A DNA stretch of 55,065 nucleotides from Virgibacillus indicus (lineage in GTDB: Bacteria > Bacillota > Bacilli > Bacillales > Amphibacillaceae): contig NZ_NPMS01000013.1 of the NCBI RefSeq assembly GCF_002266285.1, forward strand, positions 1 to 55,065. Direction: 5' to 3'. A model generated the notes under the pieces. The model was not told the origin of the DNA, searched no databases, and saw nothing but the letters and a program-made list of their open reading frames with translations. Position 1 is the stretch's first letter, and each line of letters opens with the position of its first letter. Positions 17,627-26,978 of the stretch are shown one piece after another. The position numbers and the translations under genes are program-made.

Positions 17627-18629
17627 AAATATAACTGAAAAACGGGAATTCAGGACTTTTGTATTTCTGGTCGCGATATTCGTCGTAGTAGGTCTAGTCA
17701 ACTCGGAGTTCCTGTCATTGGGAAATATACATGACTCCCTGAAAAGTAGTTTGCTTTACATTGTACTTGCAGTTGGACTGACATTCGTTCTACTGACAGG
17801 AAATATCGATATTTCTGTAGGCGGTATATTGGGCTTGAGTGCAGCAGTCAGCGGAATGATTCTCCGGGATGGCGGAAGTATTCTATTAGCAATAGTTGTT
17901 GCTATTGGAATTGGCGGCTTGGTAGGATTAATCAATGGTTTAGGTGTAACAAAACTCAAAATCTCTTCCTTTATCATGACATTGGGGATGCTTGAAATAA
18001 CTAGGGTGGTCCAGGTTATTTATACCGATGGACAATGGGTAGAAAATTTACCGGTAGCATTTAAACAGTTAGCACAAATAAATGTGCTGGGAATTAATCT
18101 TTTATCCATTTTGGTTGTTACCGGATTGATATTGGTCCACTTGTACCTAATTAAGAATAAAAAGGGAAGGTATTTTTCTGCAATTGGAGATAATCAGGAA
18201 GGTGCTATATTGCTGGGGATTCCTGTACAGCGTTACGTTACATATTCATTTGTTATTTCTGGTGTGTGTTCGGCTTTGGCTGGATTGATATTCGCCAGTC
18301 AAATCGGGTTTATTTCCACAACTGCAGGTCTTGGAATAGAAATGACCGTAATCGCTGCAGCAGTTCTTGGAGGAGTTTCCCTTAGCGGTGGGGTGGGATC
18401 AGTAATCGGTGCAGGAATTGGTGCAATTATCATGATTTCGATAAATTCCGCTTTAGTTTATATGAAGGTACCTGCTTTTTGGAATGATGCAATTTCCGGT
18501 ACGTTATTAATTGTCATTGTTGTCACTGATGCACTGCTGGCCAGAAAAGCAAATAAACAGGCTAAAAAGGAAAGATTGAGAGCAAGAGTCCTTCATGAAG
18601 AGGAGGTATCTGTAGATTATGCTAAGTAA
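17613..18629 (+). CDS. lsrC: AI-2 import permease LsrC
   Basis: This 338-residue polytopic permease is one half of the AI-2 channel. It shows the LsrC-like landmarks FSAIGDNQEGAILLGIPVQ, FASQIGFI, AAAVLGGVSLSGGVGS and KVPAFWND. I start at ATG 17613, behind AAGGAAGTG. An in-frame TTG at 17586 would lie deeper inside lsrA. It overlaps lsrD by 11 bases. Confidence 0.92.
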   Translation: MQKFKNITEKREFRTFVFLVAIFVVVGLVNSEFLSLGNIHDSLKSSLLYIVLAVGLTFVLLTGNIDISVGGILGLSAAVSGMILRDGGSILLAIVVAIGIGGLVGLINGLGVTKLKISSFIMTLGMLEITRVVQVIYTDGQWVENLPVAFKQLAQINVLGINLLSILVVTGLILVHLYLIKNKKGRYFSAIGDNQEGAILLGIPVQRYVTYSFVISGVCSALAGLIFASQIGFISTTAGLGIEMTVIAAAVLGGVSLSGGVGSVIGAGIGAIIMISINSALVYMKVPAFWNDAISGTLLIVIVVTDALLARKANKQAKKERLRARVLHEEEVSVDYAK

Positions 18630-19623
18630 AATACCCAAATGGAATATGGCATTGCTGATCATTCTTTTGTCAGAAATTTTAATCTTTGGTCTGATCAATC
18701 CTAGATTCTGGAATATATCCATTTTGTTAAACAGTTTTAATGACTTTATTGGAATTGCGATCATCGGATTCTTTGTAACATTGGTGATGATTACTGGCGG
18801 TATCGATATATCCGGTGGTTCCATTATAGGTTTGACATCTGTGGTAGTTGGAATTTTGTCCCAGGTAGTCGGACTTAATATTTGGGTTGCGTTAGTACTG
18901 GCTATTTTAGCCGGGGGTTTATGCGGATTGCTTAATGGGGTCCTGATTGCATACGGACGTGTGCAAGCGATGGTCATTACACTTGGAGGAATGCTTTTAT
19001 ACAGTGGTATCGCCATTGTGCTCGTAGGTCTATCAGGCGTGAGTGCTTATGAAGGGATATCGGGCTTCTCGCAGGGTTTCAGCAATATCGCATATGGTAC
19101 CGTTTTCGGTATACCTAATTCAGTTGTGTTGTTTGTTGTCATGTTTGTCATTGCATATATCCTTTTGCACCGAACCAAATATGGCAGATATATATTTTTA
19201 ACAGGGATCAACCAGAATGCAGCAGAATATTCTGGGATCAACACCAAAAAGGTGATTGCCAGTACCTACGTTTTATCAGGTATAAGTGCTGGTGTTGCAG
19301 GTGTGATGCTGACTTCGTATTTAGGAAGTGCCAGAGCTGATTTTGGCGGAGAATATCTAATGCCTATTTTAACCGTGGTAGTTCTGGGAGGTACTTTGAT
19401 AACTGGAGGTAAAGGAGGTGTTGTCGGTACTGCGCTGGCAAGTATAATAGTCGGTTTCATGCAAATAGGTTTGCAAATGGGAGGAGTTTCAACCCAGTAT
19501 ATCGGATTGGCGACAGGGTCGCTTCTTATCATATCTGTAGCAATACTGGGAATTTCTCCAGAGTTCAAGAACAATGTCAGGAAGTTAGTAAGTCCCAAAA
19601 AAATATCAGGGGGTAAAGTATAA
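18619..19623 (+). CDS. lsrD: AI-2 import permease LsrD
   Basis: This 334-residue permease is the partner of LsrC. It has about eight to ten hydrophobic segments, the MITGGIDISGGSIIGLTSVV segment typical of ribose-class permeases and a late VVVLGGTLITGGKGGVVGTA block. It starts in an 11-base overlap with lsrC, behind GAAGAGGAGG. Its TAA stop shares a base with the lsrB start (TAATG), so the order A-C-D-B is tightly coupled as in enterobacteria. Confidence 0.92.
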   Translation: MLSKIPKWNMALLIILLSEILIFGLINPRFWNISILLNSFNDFIGIAIIGFFVTLVMITGGIDISGGSIIGLTSVVVGILSQVVGLNIWVALVLAILAGGLCGLLNGVLIAYGRVQAMVITLGGMLLYSGIAIVLVGLSGVSAYEGISGFSQGFSNIAYGTVFGIPNSVVLFVVMFVIAYILLHRTKYGRYIFLTGINQNAAEYSGINTKKVIASTYVLSGISAGVAGVMLTSYLGSARADFGGEYLMPILTVVVLGGTLITGGKGGVVGTALASIIVGFMQIGLQMGGVSTQYIGLATGSLLIISVAILGISPEFKNNVRKLVSPKKISGGKV

Positions 19624-20711
19624 TGAAAAAATTCAAGTTGAGTTTGTTGGCATTTGGCATGATGCTACTGATAGCAGTATTAGCTGCCTGCAGTTCGGAC
19701 GATGACGATGCATCTGCTAATGAGGAGTCAGTAAGTTCAGATTCGGATGCAAGTGATATCGAAGTAGTGTTCATTCCAAAAATGACTGGGAATGCCTTCT
19801 TTGAATCTGGAAATGATGGGGCGCAGGCGATGGCAGAAGAGATTGGTTTCAATGTTAAATATGATGGTGCTCCTGAAGGAACAGTTGCAAATCAGGTTCA
19901 AATCATTAATAGTGCAGTGAGCAGTGGTGCAGATGCAATTGCTATTTCTTCTGTATCATCTGATGGGTTGAACCAAGCGCTTCAAAAAGCTTTGGATGCT
20001 GGAGTAGAGGTCGTCACTTGGGACTCTGACGTCGATCCGGAATACAGATCGGTTTACGTCAACCAGGGTACTCCAGAAATTCTCGGAGCCATGCTTGTAG
20101 ATATGGCAGCAGAACAAATGGATGATCCAGATGGAGAACAACAGGTTGCATGGTTCTACTCAAGTCCGACAGTTCCCGACCAGAACTCCTGGGTTGATTA
20201 TGCTGAACAATACATTGCTGATAAATATCCTAACAGGGAAGTTGTAACAAAACAATTTGGTGAAGGTGATGAACAGAAATCACTGCAAATTGGCGAGTCT
20301 ATTATTGAATCCTATCCTGATTTAGATGCTGTAATCGCACCAGATTCAACTGCACTGCCGGCAATGGCACAAGCAGCGGCGAACAAAGGACTTAGTGCTG
20401 AAGACCTGATCATCACTGGTTTTGCATCACCTAACTCAATGAGACAATTCATTGAAAATGGAACGATTGTAAACCACGGCCTTTGGGATGTAACAGATCA
20501 GGGTGCACTTGCGGTGTATATTGCCTATCATCTTGCCAGTGGAAATGAATTGAAAGTCGGCGATGCAATTGAAGTGCCTGGCATGGGTGAAGTAGAAGTG
20601 GAGCCAAACTCTGTCCAAGGTTATGATTATGAAGCAGAAGATTCAGGAATCATTGTATTGCCAGAAAGAATCGTATTCACAAAAGATAATACAAATGATT
20701 ACGATTTTTAA
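19623..20711 (+). CDS. lsrB: AI-2 binding lipoprotein LsrB
   Basis: This 362-residue periplasmic-binding-protein family 4 lipoprotein captures AI-2 at the cell surface. The signal peptide ends in the lipobox AVLAAC, followed by an acidic Ser/Asp linker. The mature part shows IEVVFIPKMTGNAFFESGND, SGADAIAISSVSSDGLNQAL, VTWDSDVDP and VIAPDSTALPAMAQA, which match the LsrB ligand-pocket segments as I know them (Lys, Asp, Asp, Pro and Ala positions). Because the Gram-positive wall lacks a periplasm, the lipid anchor replaces the soluble form of E. coli. Confidence 0.92.
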   Translation: MKKFKLSLLAFGMMLLIAVLAACSSDDDDASANEESVSSDSDASDIEVVFIPKMTGNAFFESGNDGAQAMAEEIGFNVKYDGAPEGTVANQVQIINSAVSSGADAIAISSVSSDGLNQALQKALDAGVEVVTWDSDVDPEYRSVYVNQGTPEILGAMLVDMAAEQMDDPDGEQQVAWFYSSPTVPDQNSWVDYAEQYIADKYPNREVVTKQFGEGDEQKSLQIGESIIESYPDLDAVIAPDSTALPAMAQAAANKGLSAEDLIITGFASPNSMRQFIENGTIVNHGLWDVTDQGALAVYIAYHLASGNELKVGDAIEVPGMGEVEVEPNSVQGYDYEAEDSGIIVLPERIVFTKDNTNDYDF

Positions 20712-20765
20712 AAGATAATCAAATAGATTATTAATAGCTTAAAAGATTGAGAGGAGAATTATTAA

Positions 20766-21659
20766 ATGGCTGACGTAATAGGTAACAAAGATGCAAAAAA
20801 CTTCGGAGAGAATGTAGCTTTTGCAAATAATGGGGATTTCCACGTGAAAGGTGCTGCTAATTTAGATTGGGGAATGAAAGACAGGTTATCGAGGATTTTT
20901 AATCCGAAAACTGGAAAAACAGTAATGCTGGCTTTTGACCATGGCTATTTCATGGGACCGACTTCCGGACTGGAAAGATTAGACCTGCTAATTCCTGAAT
21001 TAGCAGAACATGCGGACTGTCTGATGGGTACGAGAGGGGCAATCAGGACAAGTGTGCCTGCAAATTACAATAAAGCAATTGCACTAAGGGCTTCTTCTGG
21101 CTCAAGTGTTCTCCAGGATGACTTAAGTCATGAATCAATGGTAGTTGATATTGATGATGCAATCAAAATGAATGCAAGTGCGATAGCGATTCAAACATTC
21201 ATCGGTGCAGATGGACAAAAAGAAACGATTGAAGAATTGAATAAAGCAATCAATCTTGGTTCAAAATATTCTATTCCGACGATGGGTGTGGTAGCAGTCG
21301 GAAAGCAAATGGAGCGCACGAACAAATTTTTCCTTCTGGCAACAAGGATGCTGGCAGAATTCGGAGCTCAGATTGTTAAAACATATTACTGTGATGACTT
21401 TGAAAAAGTTGCAGCTGCCTGCCCGGTGCCATTAGTAGTAGCTGGAGGTAAAAAGATTCCTGAGCAAGATGCACTGACTTTGGCATATAACTCCATTCAG
21501 GGAGGAGCAGCAGGAGTGGATATGGGGAGAAATATTTTCCAGTCTAAGCACCCTAAAGAAATGATCCAGGCTGTCAACAAAGTAGTTCACGATGGTTTTA
21601 CTGATAAAGAAGCTTACGAATATTTCCTTGACTTATCCCAGATTAAAGCAGAAGTTTGA
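20766..21659 (+). CDS. lsrF: LsrF, phospho-AI-2 thiolase
   Basis: LsrF is the 297-residue class I aldolase-like enzyme that transfers an acetyl group from the phospho-AI-2 product 3-hydroxy-5-phosphonooxypentane-2,4-dione to CoA. The probable Schiff-base Lys is K205 in IVKTYYCDDF. Other landmarks are MLAFDHGYFMGPTSGLERLD and the phosphate-binding end GGAAGVDMGRNIF. It lies 54 bases after lsrB behind GAGAGGAGAA, and a strong terminator follows. In enterobacteria LsrG supplies its substrate by isomerising phospho-AI-2; no LsrG homologue is seen in this window. Confidence 0.93.
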   Translation: MADVIGNKDAKNFGENVAFANNGDFHVKGAANLDWGMKDRLSRIFNPKTGKTVMLAFDHGYFMGPTSGLERLDLLIPELAEHADCLMGTRGAIRTSVPANYNKAIALRASSGSSVLQDDLSHESMVVDIDDAIKMNASAIAIQTFIGADGQKETIEELNKAINLGSKYSIPTMGVVAVGKQMERTNKFFLLATRMLAEFGAQIVKTYYCDDFEKVAAACPVPLVVAGGKKIPEQDALTLAYNSIQGGAAGVDMGRNIFQSKHPKEMIQAVNKVVHDGFTDKEAYEYFLDLSQIKAEV

Positions 21660-21673
21660 TTGATTTCAAATAG

Positions 21674-21706
21674 GGGTTAAGGAAAGTTTTCCTTAACCCG
21701 GTTTTT
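21674..21706 (+). terminator. Terminator of the lsrACDBF operon
   Basis: GGGTTAAGGAAA (21674-21685) and TTTCCTTAACCC (21688-21699) form a perfect 12-bp stem with a minimal loop, followed by GGTTTTT. It closes the operon 15 bases after lsrF. Confidence 0.85.
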
Positions 21707-21746
21707 GTGTGATTTTGACAAAATCAATATAATAGGAGGCAGGACG

Positions 21747-22256
21747 ATGGCAAAAGTAGCATTTCTGTTAGCTTCGGATTTTGAGGATTCGGAGATGAAA
21801 AATCCATATGAAGCAATTAAAGAAGCTGGCCATGAGGTTGTAATTATTGGAAACGAAAAAGGAATTACTTGTACCGGCAAGCAAAACACAGTTTCCTATG
21901 TGACTGAAATATCTAGTGAAGAAGCTGATGCTAAAGATTATGATGCTGTAATCATTCCTGGCGGCGGCGCCCCGGAAACACTGCGTATCAATCAGGCTAC
22001 CGTAGATTTCGTGAAGGACCTGAATCAGGATTCTAAATTAGTCGGAAGCATCTGCCACGGGGCACAGGTCATGATCAGTGCAGATATTCTGAGAAATAAA
22101 GAAGCCACTTGTTTTATAGGAATCCGTGATGACGTCAAAAACAGTGGCGCGACATACCTGGATCAGGAAGTTGTTGTGAGCCAGAACATAATTACTTCAA
22201 GAACGCCTAAAGACGAACCAGCTTTTATTAGGGAAATTTTAGCTAAACTTGATTAG
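21747..22256 (+). CDS. DJ-1/PfpI family protein
   Basis: This 169-residue DJ-1/PfpI superfamily member resembles YfkM/general stress protein 18 and PfpI-type proteases or glyoxalases. The nucleophile elbow reads GSICHGAQ, with the conserved Cys followed by His. The family's acidic partner residue lies near the N-terminus in DFEDSE, and IIPGGGAPETLR precedes the elbow. I start at ATG 21747, behind AGGAGG; the upstream in-frame start at 21705 overlaps the lsr terminator. Relatives remove methylglyoxal or glycation damage from proteins, which fits a neighbourhood rich in reactive dicarbonyl sugars, but it could equally be a general stress gene. Confidence 0.88.
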   Translation: MAKVAFLLASDFEDSEMKNPYEAIKEAGHEVVIIGNEKGITCTGKQNTVSYVTEISSEEADAKDYDAVIIPGGGAPETLRINQATVDFVKDLNQDSKLVGSICHGAQVMISADILRNKEATCFIGIRDDVKNSGATYLDQEVVVSQNIITSRTPKDEPAFIREILAKLD

Positions 22257-22302
22257 AATGATAATAGTTATTTTCTAAAGTATTAAGTTTGGAGGCAATA
22301 AA

Positions 22303-23163
22303 GTGGAATTAGTTTCTGTTAGGGATATGTTAAAAAAAGCCTTAGATGGAGGATATGCGATCGGGCATTTTGATGTTCACAATCTGGAGTGGATCCAAGC
22401 AGTGTTAGAGGCTGCAAAGGAAGAAAAATCCCCTGTTATCTTAGGTGTTACAGAAGAAGCAGTCAGATATTTAGGAGGTTATTCTGTAGCAGGTGCGATT
22501 GTAAAATCGTTAATGAAAGAGATGAATATAACTGTTCCAGTTGCACTTCATCTCGATCATGGTTCAAGTGTGGAAAGTTGTAAATCTGCTATTGATAATG
22601 GATTTACTTCGGTAATGATAGACGGTTCTCATTTTCCATTTCAACAAAATTTGAAAATGACAAAAGAAGTTGTTGATTATGCCCACCCTCAAGGCGTTAC
22701 TGTAGAGGCGGAACTGGGAAGCATTGGCGGGCAAGAAGGTAATTTGAAATCTGAAGGCCCGGTCTATGCAGATTTAAATGAATGTATAGAATTAGTAAAA
22801 CATACTAAGATTGATAGTTTGACACCAGCATTGGGGACTGCGCATGGACCATATAAAGGTGAACCTGTAATAGGTTTTGATGAAATGGAAGAGATAAGTA
22901 ATGCTGTAAAAATACCTTTAGTTATGCATGGTGGTTCGGGCCTTCCTCCTGAACAAATCAAAAAGTCAATAGCATTAGGGACAGCAAAAATTAATGTGAA
23001 TGCTGACAATCATCTTGCTTTTTCTAAGACTGTTCGCGAGGAATTAAACCAAAACACAGAACTATATGTCACAAGTGATTATTTAGCAAAAGGGCGTTCA
23101 TCCGTTAAAAAAACTGTCATTGGAAAGTTAAGATTATTTGGCTCATCTGGAAAAGCGATTTAG
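22303..23163 (+). CDS. Class II (zinc) ketose-bisphosphate aldolase family protein
   Basis: This 286-residue protein belongs to the fructose/tagatose-bisphosphate aldolase family and should cleave a phosphorylated ketose to dihydroxyacetone phosphate and an aldehyde. Zinc and catalytic motifs are present: HLDHGSS (about residues 83-89), VEAELGSIGGQEG, LGTAHGPYKG and VMHGGSGLP. The first residues MELVSVRDMLKKALDGGYAI and the C-terminal length suggest the GatY/KbaY/IolJ group rather than housekeeping FbaA. GTG 22303 follows TTGGAGGCAATAAA. It is not clear whether it serves AI-2, acid-sugar or another pathway. A REP-like motif follows within four bases of the stop. Confidence 0.88.
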   Translation: MELVSVRDMLKKALDGGYAIGHFDVHNLEWIQAVLEAAKEEKSPVILGVTEEAVRYLGGYSVAGAIVKSLMKEMNITVPVALHLDHGSSVESCKSAIDNGFTSVMIDGSHFPFQQNLKMTKEVVDYAHPQGVTVEAELGSIGGQEGNLKSEGPVYADLNECIELVKHTKIDSLTPALGTAHGPYKGEPVIGFDEMEEISNAVKIPLVMHGGSGLPPEQIKKSIALGTAKINVNADNHLAFSKTVREELNQNTELYVTSDYLAKGRSSVKKTVIGKLRLFGSSGKAI

Positions 23164-23166
23164 AGG

Positions 23167-23185
23167 GGTGCCTGTCACTTCCCAG
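23167..23185 (+). repeat. REP-like motif, copy 3
   Basis: GGTGCCTGTCACTTCCCAG differs from copies 1 and 2 by one base and begins three bases after the aldolase stop codon. Confidence 0.7.
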
Positions 23186-23228
23186 TTTTTGCCAAATGTT
23201 AATAGATAGATGAATACGATAATATTAA

Positions 23229-23261
23229 GGCCACTATCAATAAGGTAGTGGCACTTCTTTT
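23229..23261 (+). terminator. Terminator after the class II aldolase gene
   Basis: GCCACTA (23230-23236) and TAGTGGC (23246-23252) form a 7-bp stem followed by ACTTCTTTT. Confidence 0.6.
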
Positions 23262-23282
23262 GGCAATATGGCACTTAGAGGA

Positions 23283-23301
23283 CTACCTGTCACTCCCCGA
23301 A
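23283..23301 (+). repeat. REP-like motif, copy 4 (variant)
   Basis: CTACCTGTCACTCCCCGAA is a diverged copy sharing CCTGTCACT-CCCG with the other members. With copy 3 it brackets the terminator at 23229-23261. Confidence 0.6.
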
Positions 23302-23419
23302 ATTTATGATTTAATTTATTCACCCTGAAAAACAATATGGTAAGATAATAAAATAGTGGGATTTTTTAAGGAAATCAGCGAGCTTAATTTATGCAATTTC
23401 TAACTAAAAAAAGAAAGGA

Positions 23420-24349
23420 TTGATAAAAATAACAAAAGAAAAGAGTATTATCATAGGTTTTATTGGTACAGGTGTTATGGGGAAAGCGATGGCAAAAAAT
23501 CTTATGCAAGATAATCACAATGTAAATGTCTACACAAGGACGAAAGAAAGGGCCATGGACTTAATTGATCTGGGAGCGATCTGGAAAAATTCTGTTCAGG
23601 AGCTTGTTATTGATTCAGATGTAATCATATCAATGGTAGGTTCACCCAAAGATGTAAAAAAAATTTATTTCAATGAAACTGGTATTTTGAAAAACGCAAA
23701 AAAGAATACATTACTGATAGATATGACAACATCTAAACCGTCCTTGGCAAAACGAATTTCTGAGACAGCATCTGCTAAAAATTTGCTTGCTCTCGATGCA
23801 CCAGTTTCAGGGGGAGAAAATGCTGCTAAGCAAGCTACTCTTTCAATAATGGCAGGTGGTACCAAGTCAGCGTATGAGCGGGCAATTCCCCTTCTAAAAG
23901 CTATGGGGAAAAAAGTAGTTTATATGGGTTCGGCTGGGTCTGGCCAGTTTACAAAAATGTGCAATCAAATGGCTATGGCAAACAACGTGGTGGGGGTATG
24001 TGAAGCAATAATTCTTGCGAAAAAATCTGGAATGGATCCTAAATGTGTAATTGATACTATGTATGCAGGAACATCCAATAGCTGGGTAATGGAAAATTTA
24101 GCGTATAAAATGATTGAGGGTGATTTCAGGCCTGGATTCTATGTGAAACATCTCGTTAAGGATCTGACAATTGCTTTAGAATCTGCAAAGGAATTAAATG
24201 CATCAGCACCTGGACTTGAATTATGCTTAAGCCTGTTCAGAGAATTGGAGGGAATGGGTGAAGGGAGTAATGGAACACGTGTATTGGTGAAACTTTATGA
24301 AAACAAATCAGAGCAAATGCAATCGGTTTATAAAGGGATTTCAGATTAA
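23420..24349 (+). CDS. 3-hydroxyisobutyrate dehydrogenase-family NAD(P) oxidoreductase
   Basis: This 309-residue beta-hydroxyacid dehydrogenase is related to 3-hydroxyisobutyrate, tartronate semialdehyde and L-threonate dehydrogenases. It has the Rossmann motif GFIGTGVMGKAMAKNL, the substrate motif DAPVSGGENAA and the catalytic Lys in GQFTKMCNQ. The TTG start at 23420 abuts an AAAGGA ribosome site, which is unusually close, so translation may begin a few codons later. A truncated racemase lies immediately behind it, and a class II aldolase in front. That set looks like the remnant of an acid-sugar pathway. Confidence 0.87.
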   Translation: MIKITKEKSIIIGFIGTGVMGKAMAKNLMQDNHNVNVYTRTKERAMDLIDLGAIWKNSVQELVIDSDVIISMVGSPKDVKKIYFNETGILKNAKKNTLLIDMTTSKPSLAKRISETASAKNLLALDAPVSGGENAAKQATLSIMAGGTKSAYERAIPLLKAMGKKVVYMGSAGSGQFTKMCNQMAMANNVVGVCEAIILAKKSGMDPKCVIDTMYAGTSNSWVMENLAYKMIEGDFRPGFYVKHLVKDLTIALESAKELNASAPGLELCLSLFRELEGMGEGSNGTRVLVKLYENKSEQMQSVYKGISD

Positions 24350-24361
24350 TAGATAAATTAA

Positions 24362-24646
24362 AATCAGGATATTTTTAAAAAGTATGATATAGAGGTTTTG
24401 ACACCATCCATTACCCATCAAAATGAAATTGATTCTATTATTTTTGATGAGTTAGTTTTAGATGTTATTAAAGACAAAACAAAAGAAAGAATGATTAATA
24501 TTATTAAAGATTATCAATGTGATGGAGTTATTCTTGGGTGTACTGAATTACCATTGTTGATTTCACATAACACTTCTCCTTTACCAGTCATAGACACTGC
24601 AGCACTTCATGCAGAAGCAGCACTAAATTTTTCTCTGCAAAATTAG
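24362..24646 (+). pseudogene. Aspartate/glutamate (hydantoin) racemase family, C-terminal remnant
   Basis: The frame is open from 24362 and encodes about 94 residues without a normal start. The content is the C-terminal half of an Asp/Glu racemase superfamily protein: YDIEVLTPS, the second catalytic Cys in GVILGCTELPLLI and the VIDTAALHAEAAL end. The N-terminal half with the first catalytic Cys is missing, because the sequence joins directly to the dehydrogenase stop region. It is most likely a deletion product and inactive. A short protein could start at TTG 24398. Confidence 0.75.
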
Positions 24647-24660
24647 GGTAGGTTAAAGTT

Positions 24661-24763
24661 GTGCGATAACCACTCAATGTCGCGCAGCATCATTGGAAAG
24701 TCGCGCGAGAACACGAGTTAAGTCGCGCGACTTGACTTGTCAATCGCACGAGTTTTGCAACAG
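24661..24763. repeat. GC-rich CGCG repeats with a 14-bp palindrome
   Basis: Within AT-rich surroundings the elements TGTCGCGCAG, AGTCGCGCGAGA and AAGTCGCGCGACTT follow each other at intervals of about 25 bases, with a fourth weaker AATCGCACGAG. The third is a perfect 14-bp palindrome at 24720-24733. No gene reads through the block, which lies between the racemase remnant and the 3' end of the mcp gene. Function is unknown. It resembles a small dispersed intergenic repeat. Confidence 0.5.
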
Positions 24764-24874
24764 CGAGTGACTTCACATGACAACCTCCCCCGCCAAAACC
24801 CACACTCGAGTTTCGACAGACGAGGATATATAAATGCTAATAAATCCATACAAATAAGATTTGCCATCCCAACA

Positions 24875-26914
24875 TTACAACTTAAACCGTCCAACCAGTT
24901 CATTCAATTCTTCAGCCAACCTAGCTAGCTGCTCGGAACTTCCAGATACCTCTTCCATGGAGCCACTAACTTGCTGTGCAGATGCTGCTGTTTGTTCTAC
25001 TCCTGCTGCGGCTTCCTCGGAAACAGAGGCTATTTCTTCAATCGACCCATTCATTTCCTGACTGCCTGCTGCAATTTCAGATAAGTTTTCAGAAACCATT
25101 TTAATATTTTGAACCATTTCTGTAATAGCTGTACTTATTTCATTAAAGGTTTTACCTGTGGTTTCGATTTGTGCTGTTCCTTGTTCAACTTGCTCGTAAC
25201 CTTCTTTTAGAGACTCAGCTACTACGCCGGATTCAGTCTGTATATTTGTTACAAAACCAGTTATATCATTAACAGAATGAGCAACTTGTTCGGCAAGCTT
25301 TCTTACTTCGTCTGCTACCACCGCAAATCCTTTTCCATGCTCTCCGGCTCTGGCAGCTTCAATCGCAGCATTCAAAGCTAATAGATTTGTCTGTTCGGCA
25401 ACATCTTTTATAACGGAGACAAGTTTTGTAATTTCCTGTGACTGGTTATCCAAGTGTTGCATTTTCTGCACTGCATCTTTAACAATATGATTTATCTTAA
25501 TCATTTGATCAGTTGAGGATTGCATCATTTGACTGCCTTCACTGGTCATTTCGATCACTTTGTTCGAATTCACTTGAATATGTTCTCCATTTTCATTTGC
25601 TTCCTCGACTCTGACAGTGAACGTTCCCATAACGGAAGCAAGGTCGCTTGCACTATTTGCTTGAGTTTCAGATCCTGAAGCAAGTTCTCCCATTGTTGTC
25701 GCGATTTGTTCTGTTCCAGTTGTCACTTCGCCTGTTGCCTGTGTTAACTCCTCACTGTGACTTGAAACTGTTCCAGATACAGTATTAATTTGATTTAACA
25801 GCTCTCGCATATTTTTACTCATTTCATTTGTCGCAATACCGAGTTGTCCTATTTCATCCCCCGACTTCACTTCAATTGGCTTTTGGCTTAAATCACCACT
25901 CGCAATTTTTTTCATTCTTTCCATGACAACCTTGATTCTGGCAGTTATTCTTTTTGTAACTGCAAACGATACTATTATTGCTAGAACCAGTGCTACACCC
26001 AATGTGATGGCATTAGGAAGTATGATAGCTTGTGCTTTTTTCTGAAACTCTTCCACATAAACGGTACCGCCAAGAACCCATCCGGTAGTTGGATTTTCGG
26101 TGAAGGCCATTATTTTATCTTCACCTTCGAATTGATATTCAACAATTCCTTGTTCACCTGCTTTTTCTATTTCTTTATAAAACTCACTCTGAGACTGATC
26201 TTCTCCAATATACTGTTCTTCAGGATGTGTTATGTATTTGCCGGTATTATCCAATACTACTGCATAGCCAGAATCACCTATCTTTGTCTCGTTGACCATT
26301 TGGAGGAGTGTGCCAACAGATACATCCAGGGCAAACACTCCGATAAGATTATTGGCATCATAATAAGCACGAGCTGCAGTAACTACAGTCTCTCCAGTTC
26401 CTTCGTCCTGATAAGGTTCAGTCCAGATTGTTTTACCTTCTGCTTGTGCAGCTTCCTGATACCATTCTTGTTCGGTTGGATTATAACTGGCATCTAAATC
26501 ACCAGCAGGATCTATCATCTCCTCTGTTTCTTCAATACCGGTATAAACAAAGGCTATGGTTTCATCAGACGCTTTCATTGCGGCCAGGTTTTTTAAAATC
26601 TCATCTTTATTTTCAGGATCATAATTTGAAAGAAGCTCGCTTGAAGTAAAGCGATCAATTGTATTATTTATATTTTTAAAGAAAACTTCAAACGTACCAT
26701 TCATTCCCGCCATTTGGCTTTCCACGTTTTTAGTTAGTTCTCCAGTTGTAGTTTTCACACTGGATTGATAGCTTACAAAAGCCACAGCACCTACAGCTAA
26801 AATAAGCAGAATTAAAAAGGGAATTAAAATTTGACTTTGGATTGATTTTGTGAAAAATCCACTTTTGCTGCGAGCTTTTTTGGTTTTTCCATTTTTAGTT
26901 TTATTATTTTTCAT
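24875..26914 (-). CDS. Methyl-accepting chemotaxis protein with dCACHE sensor
   Basis: This 679-residue transmembrane chemoreceptor has a basic N-terminus, a first membrane helix (about residues 29-50) and a ~240-residue extracellular dCACHE sensor with [21 protein letters not shown] second helix at about 295-315, a HAMP linker and a long cytoplasmic signalling coiled coil follow. The CheA/CheW-binding hairpin tip is the conserved [19 protein letters not shown]. No C-terminal NWETF-type pentapeptide is present. It is preceded by cheX on the same strand, 64 bases away. The sensed compound is unknown; amino acids are common for dCACHE. Confidence 0.93.
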   Translation of the reverse strand: MKNNKTKNGKTKKARSKSGFFTKSIQSQILIPFLILLILAVGAVAFVSYQSSVKTTTGELTKNVESQMAGMNGTFEVFFKNINNTIDRFTSSELLSNYDPENKDEILKNLAAMKASDETIAFVYTGIEETEEMIDPAGDLDASYNPTEQEWYQEAAQAEGKTIWTEPYQDEGTGETVVTAARAYYDANNLIGVFALDVSVGTLLQMVNETKIGDSGYAVVLDNTGKYITHPEEQYIGEDQSQSEFYKEIEKAGEQGIVEYQFEGEDKIMAFTENPTTGWVLGGTVYVEEFQKKAQAIILPNAITLGVALVLAIIVSFAVTKRITARIKVVMERMKKIASGDLSQKPIEVKSGDEIGQLGIATNEMSKNMRELLNQINTVSGTVSSHSEELTQATGEVTTGTEQIATTMGELASGSETQANSASDLASVMGTFTVRVEEANENGEHIQVNSNKVIEMTSEGSQMMQSSTDQMIKINHIVKDAVQKMQHLDNQSQEITKLVSVIKDVAEQTNLLALNAAIEAARAGEHGKGFAVVADEVRKLAEQVAHSVNDITGFVTNIQTESGVVAESLKEGYEQVEQGTAQIETTGKTFNEISTAITEMVQNIKMVSENLSEIAAGSQEMNGSIEEIASVSEEAAAGVEQTAASAQQVSGSMEEVSGSSEQLARLAEELNELVGRFKL

Positions 26915-26978
26915 CTCTTGCTATGTCTCCTTCTATTTGAAATTGATCCGTATCCATCCGATCTTTGCTCTCCAATGG

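Noticed and set aside
18507..19016. 169-codon minus-strand frame within the lsr region
   Set aside because: It lies opposite lsrC/lsrD, has no ribosome site and has the Pro/Thr/Ile-rich composition of an antisense shadow of membrane-protein DNA.
26030..26497. 155-codon plus-strand frame within the chemoreceptor gene
   Set aside because: It is the antisense shadow of the dCACHE domain; the minus-strand protein has clear domains.
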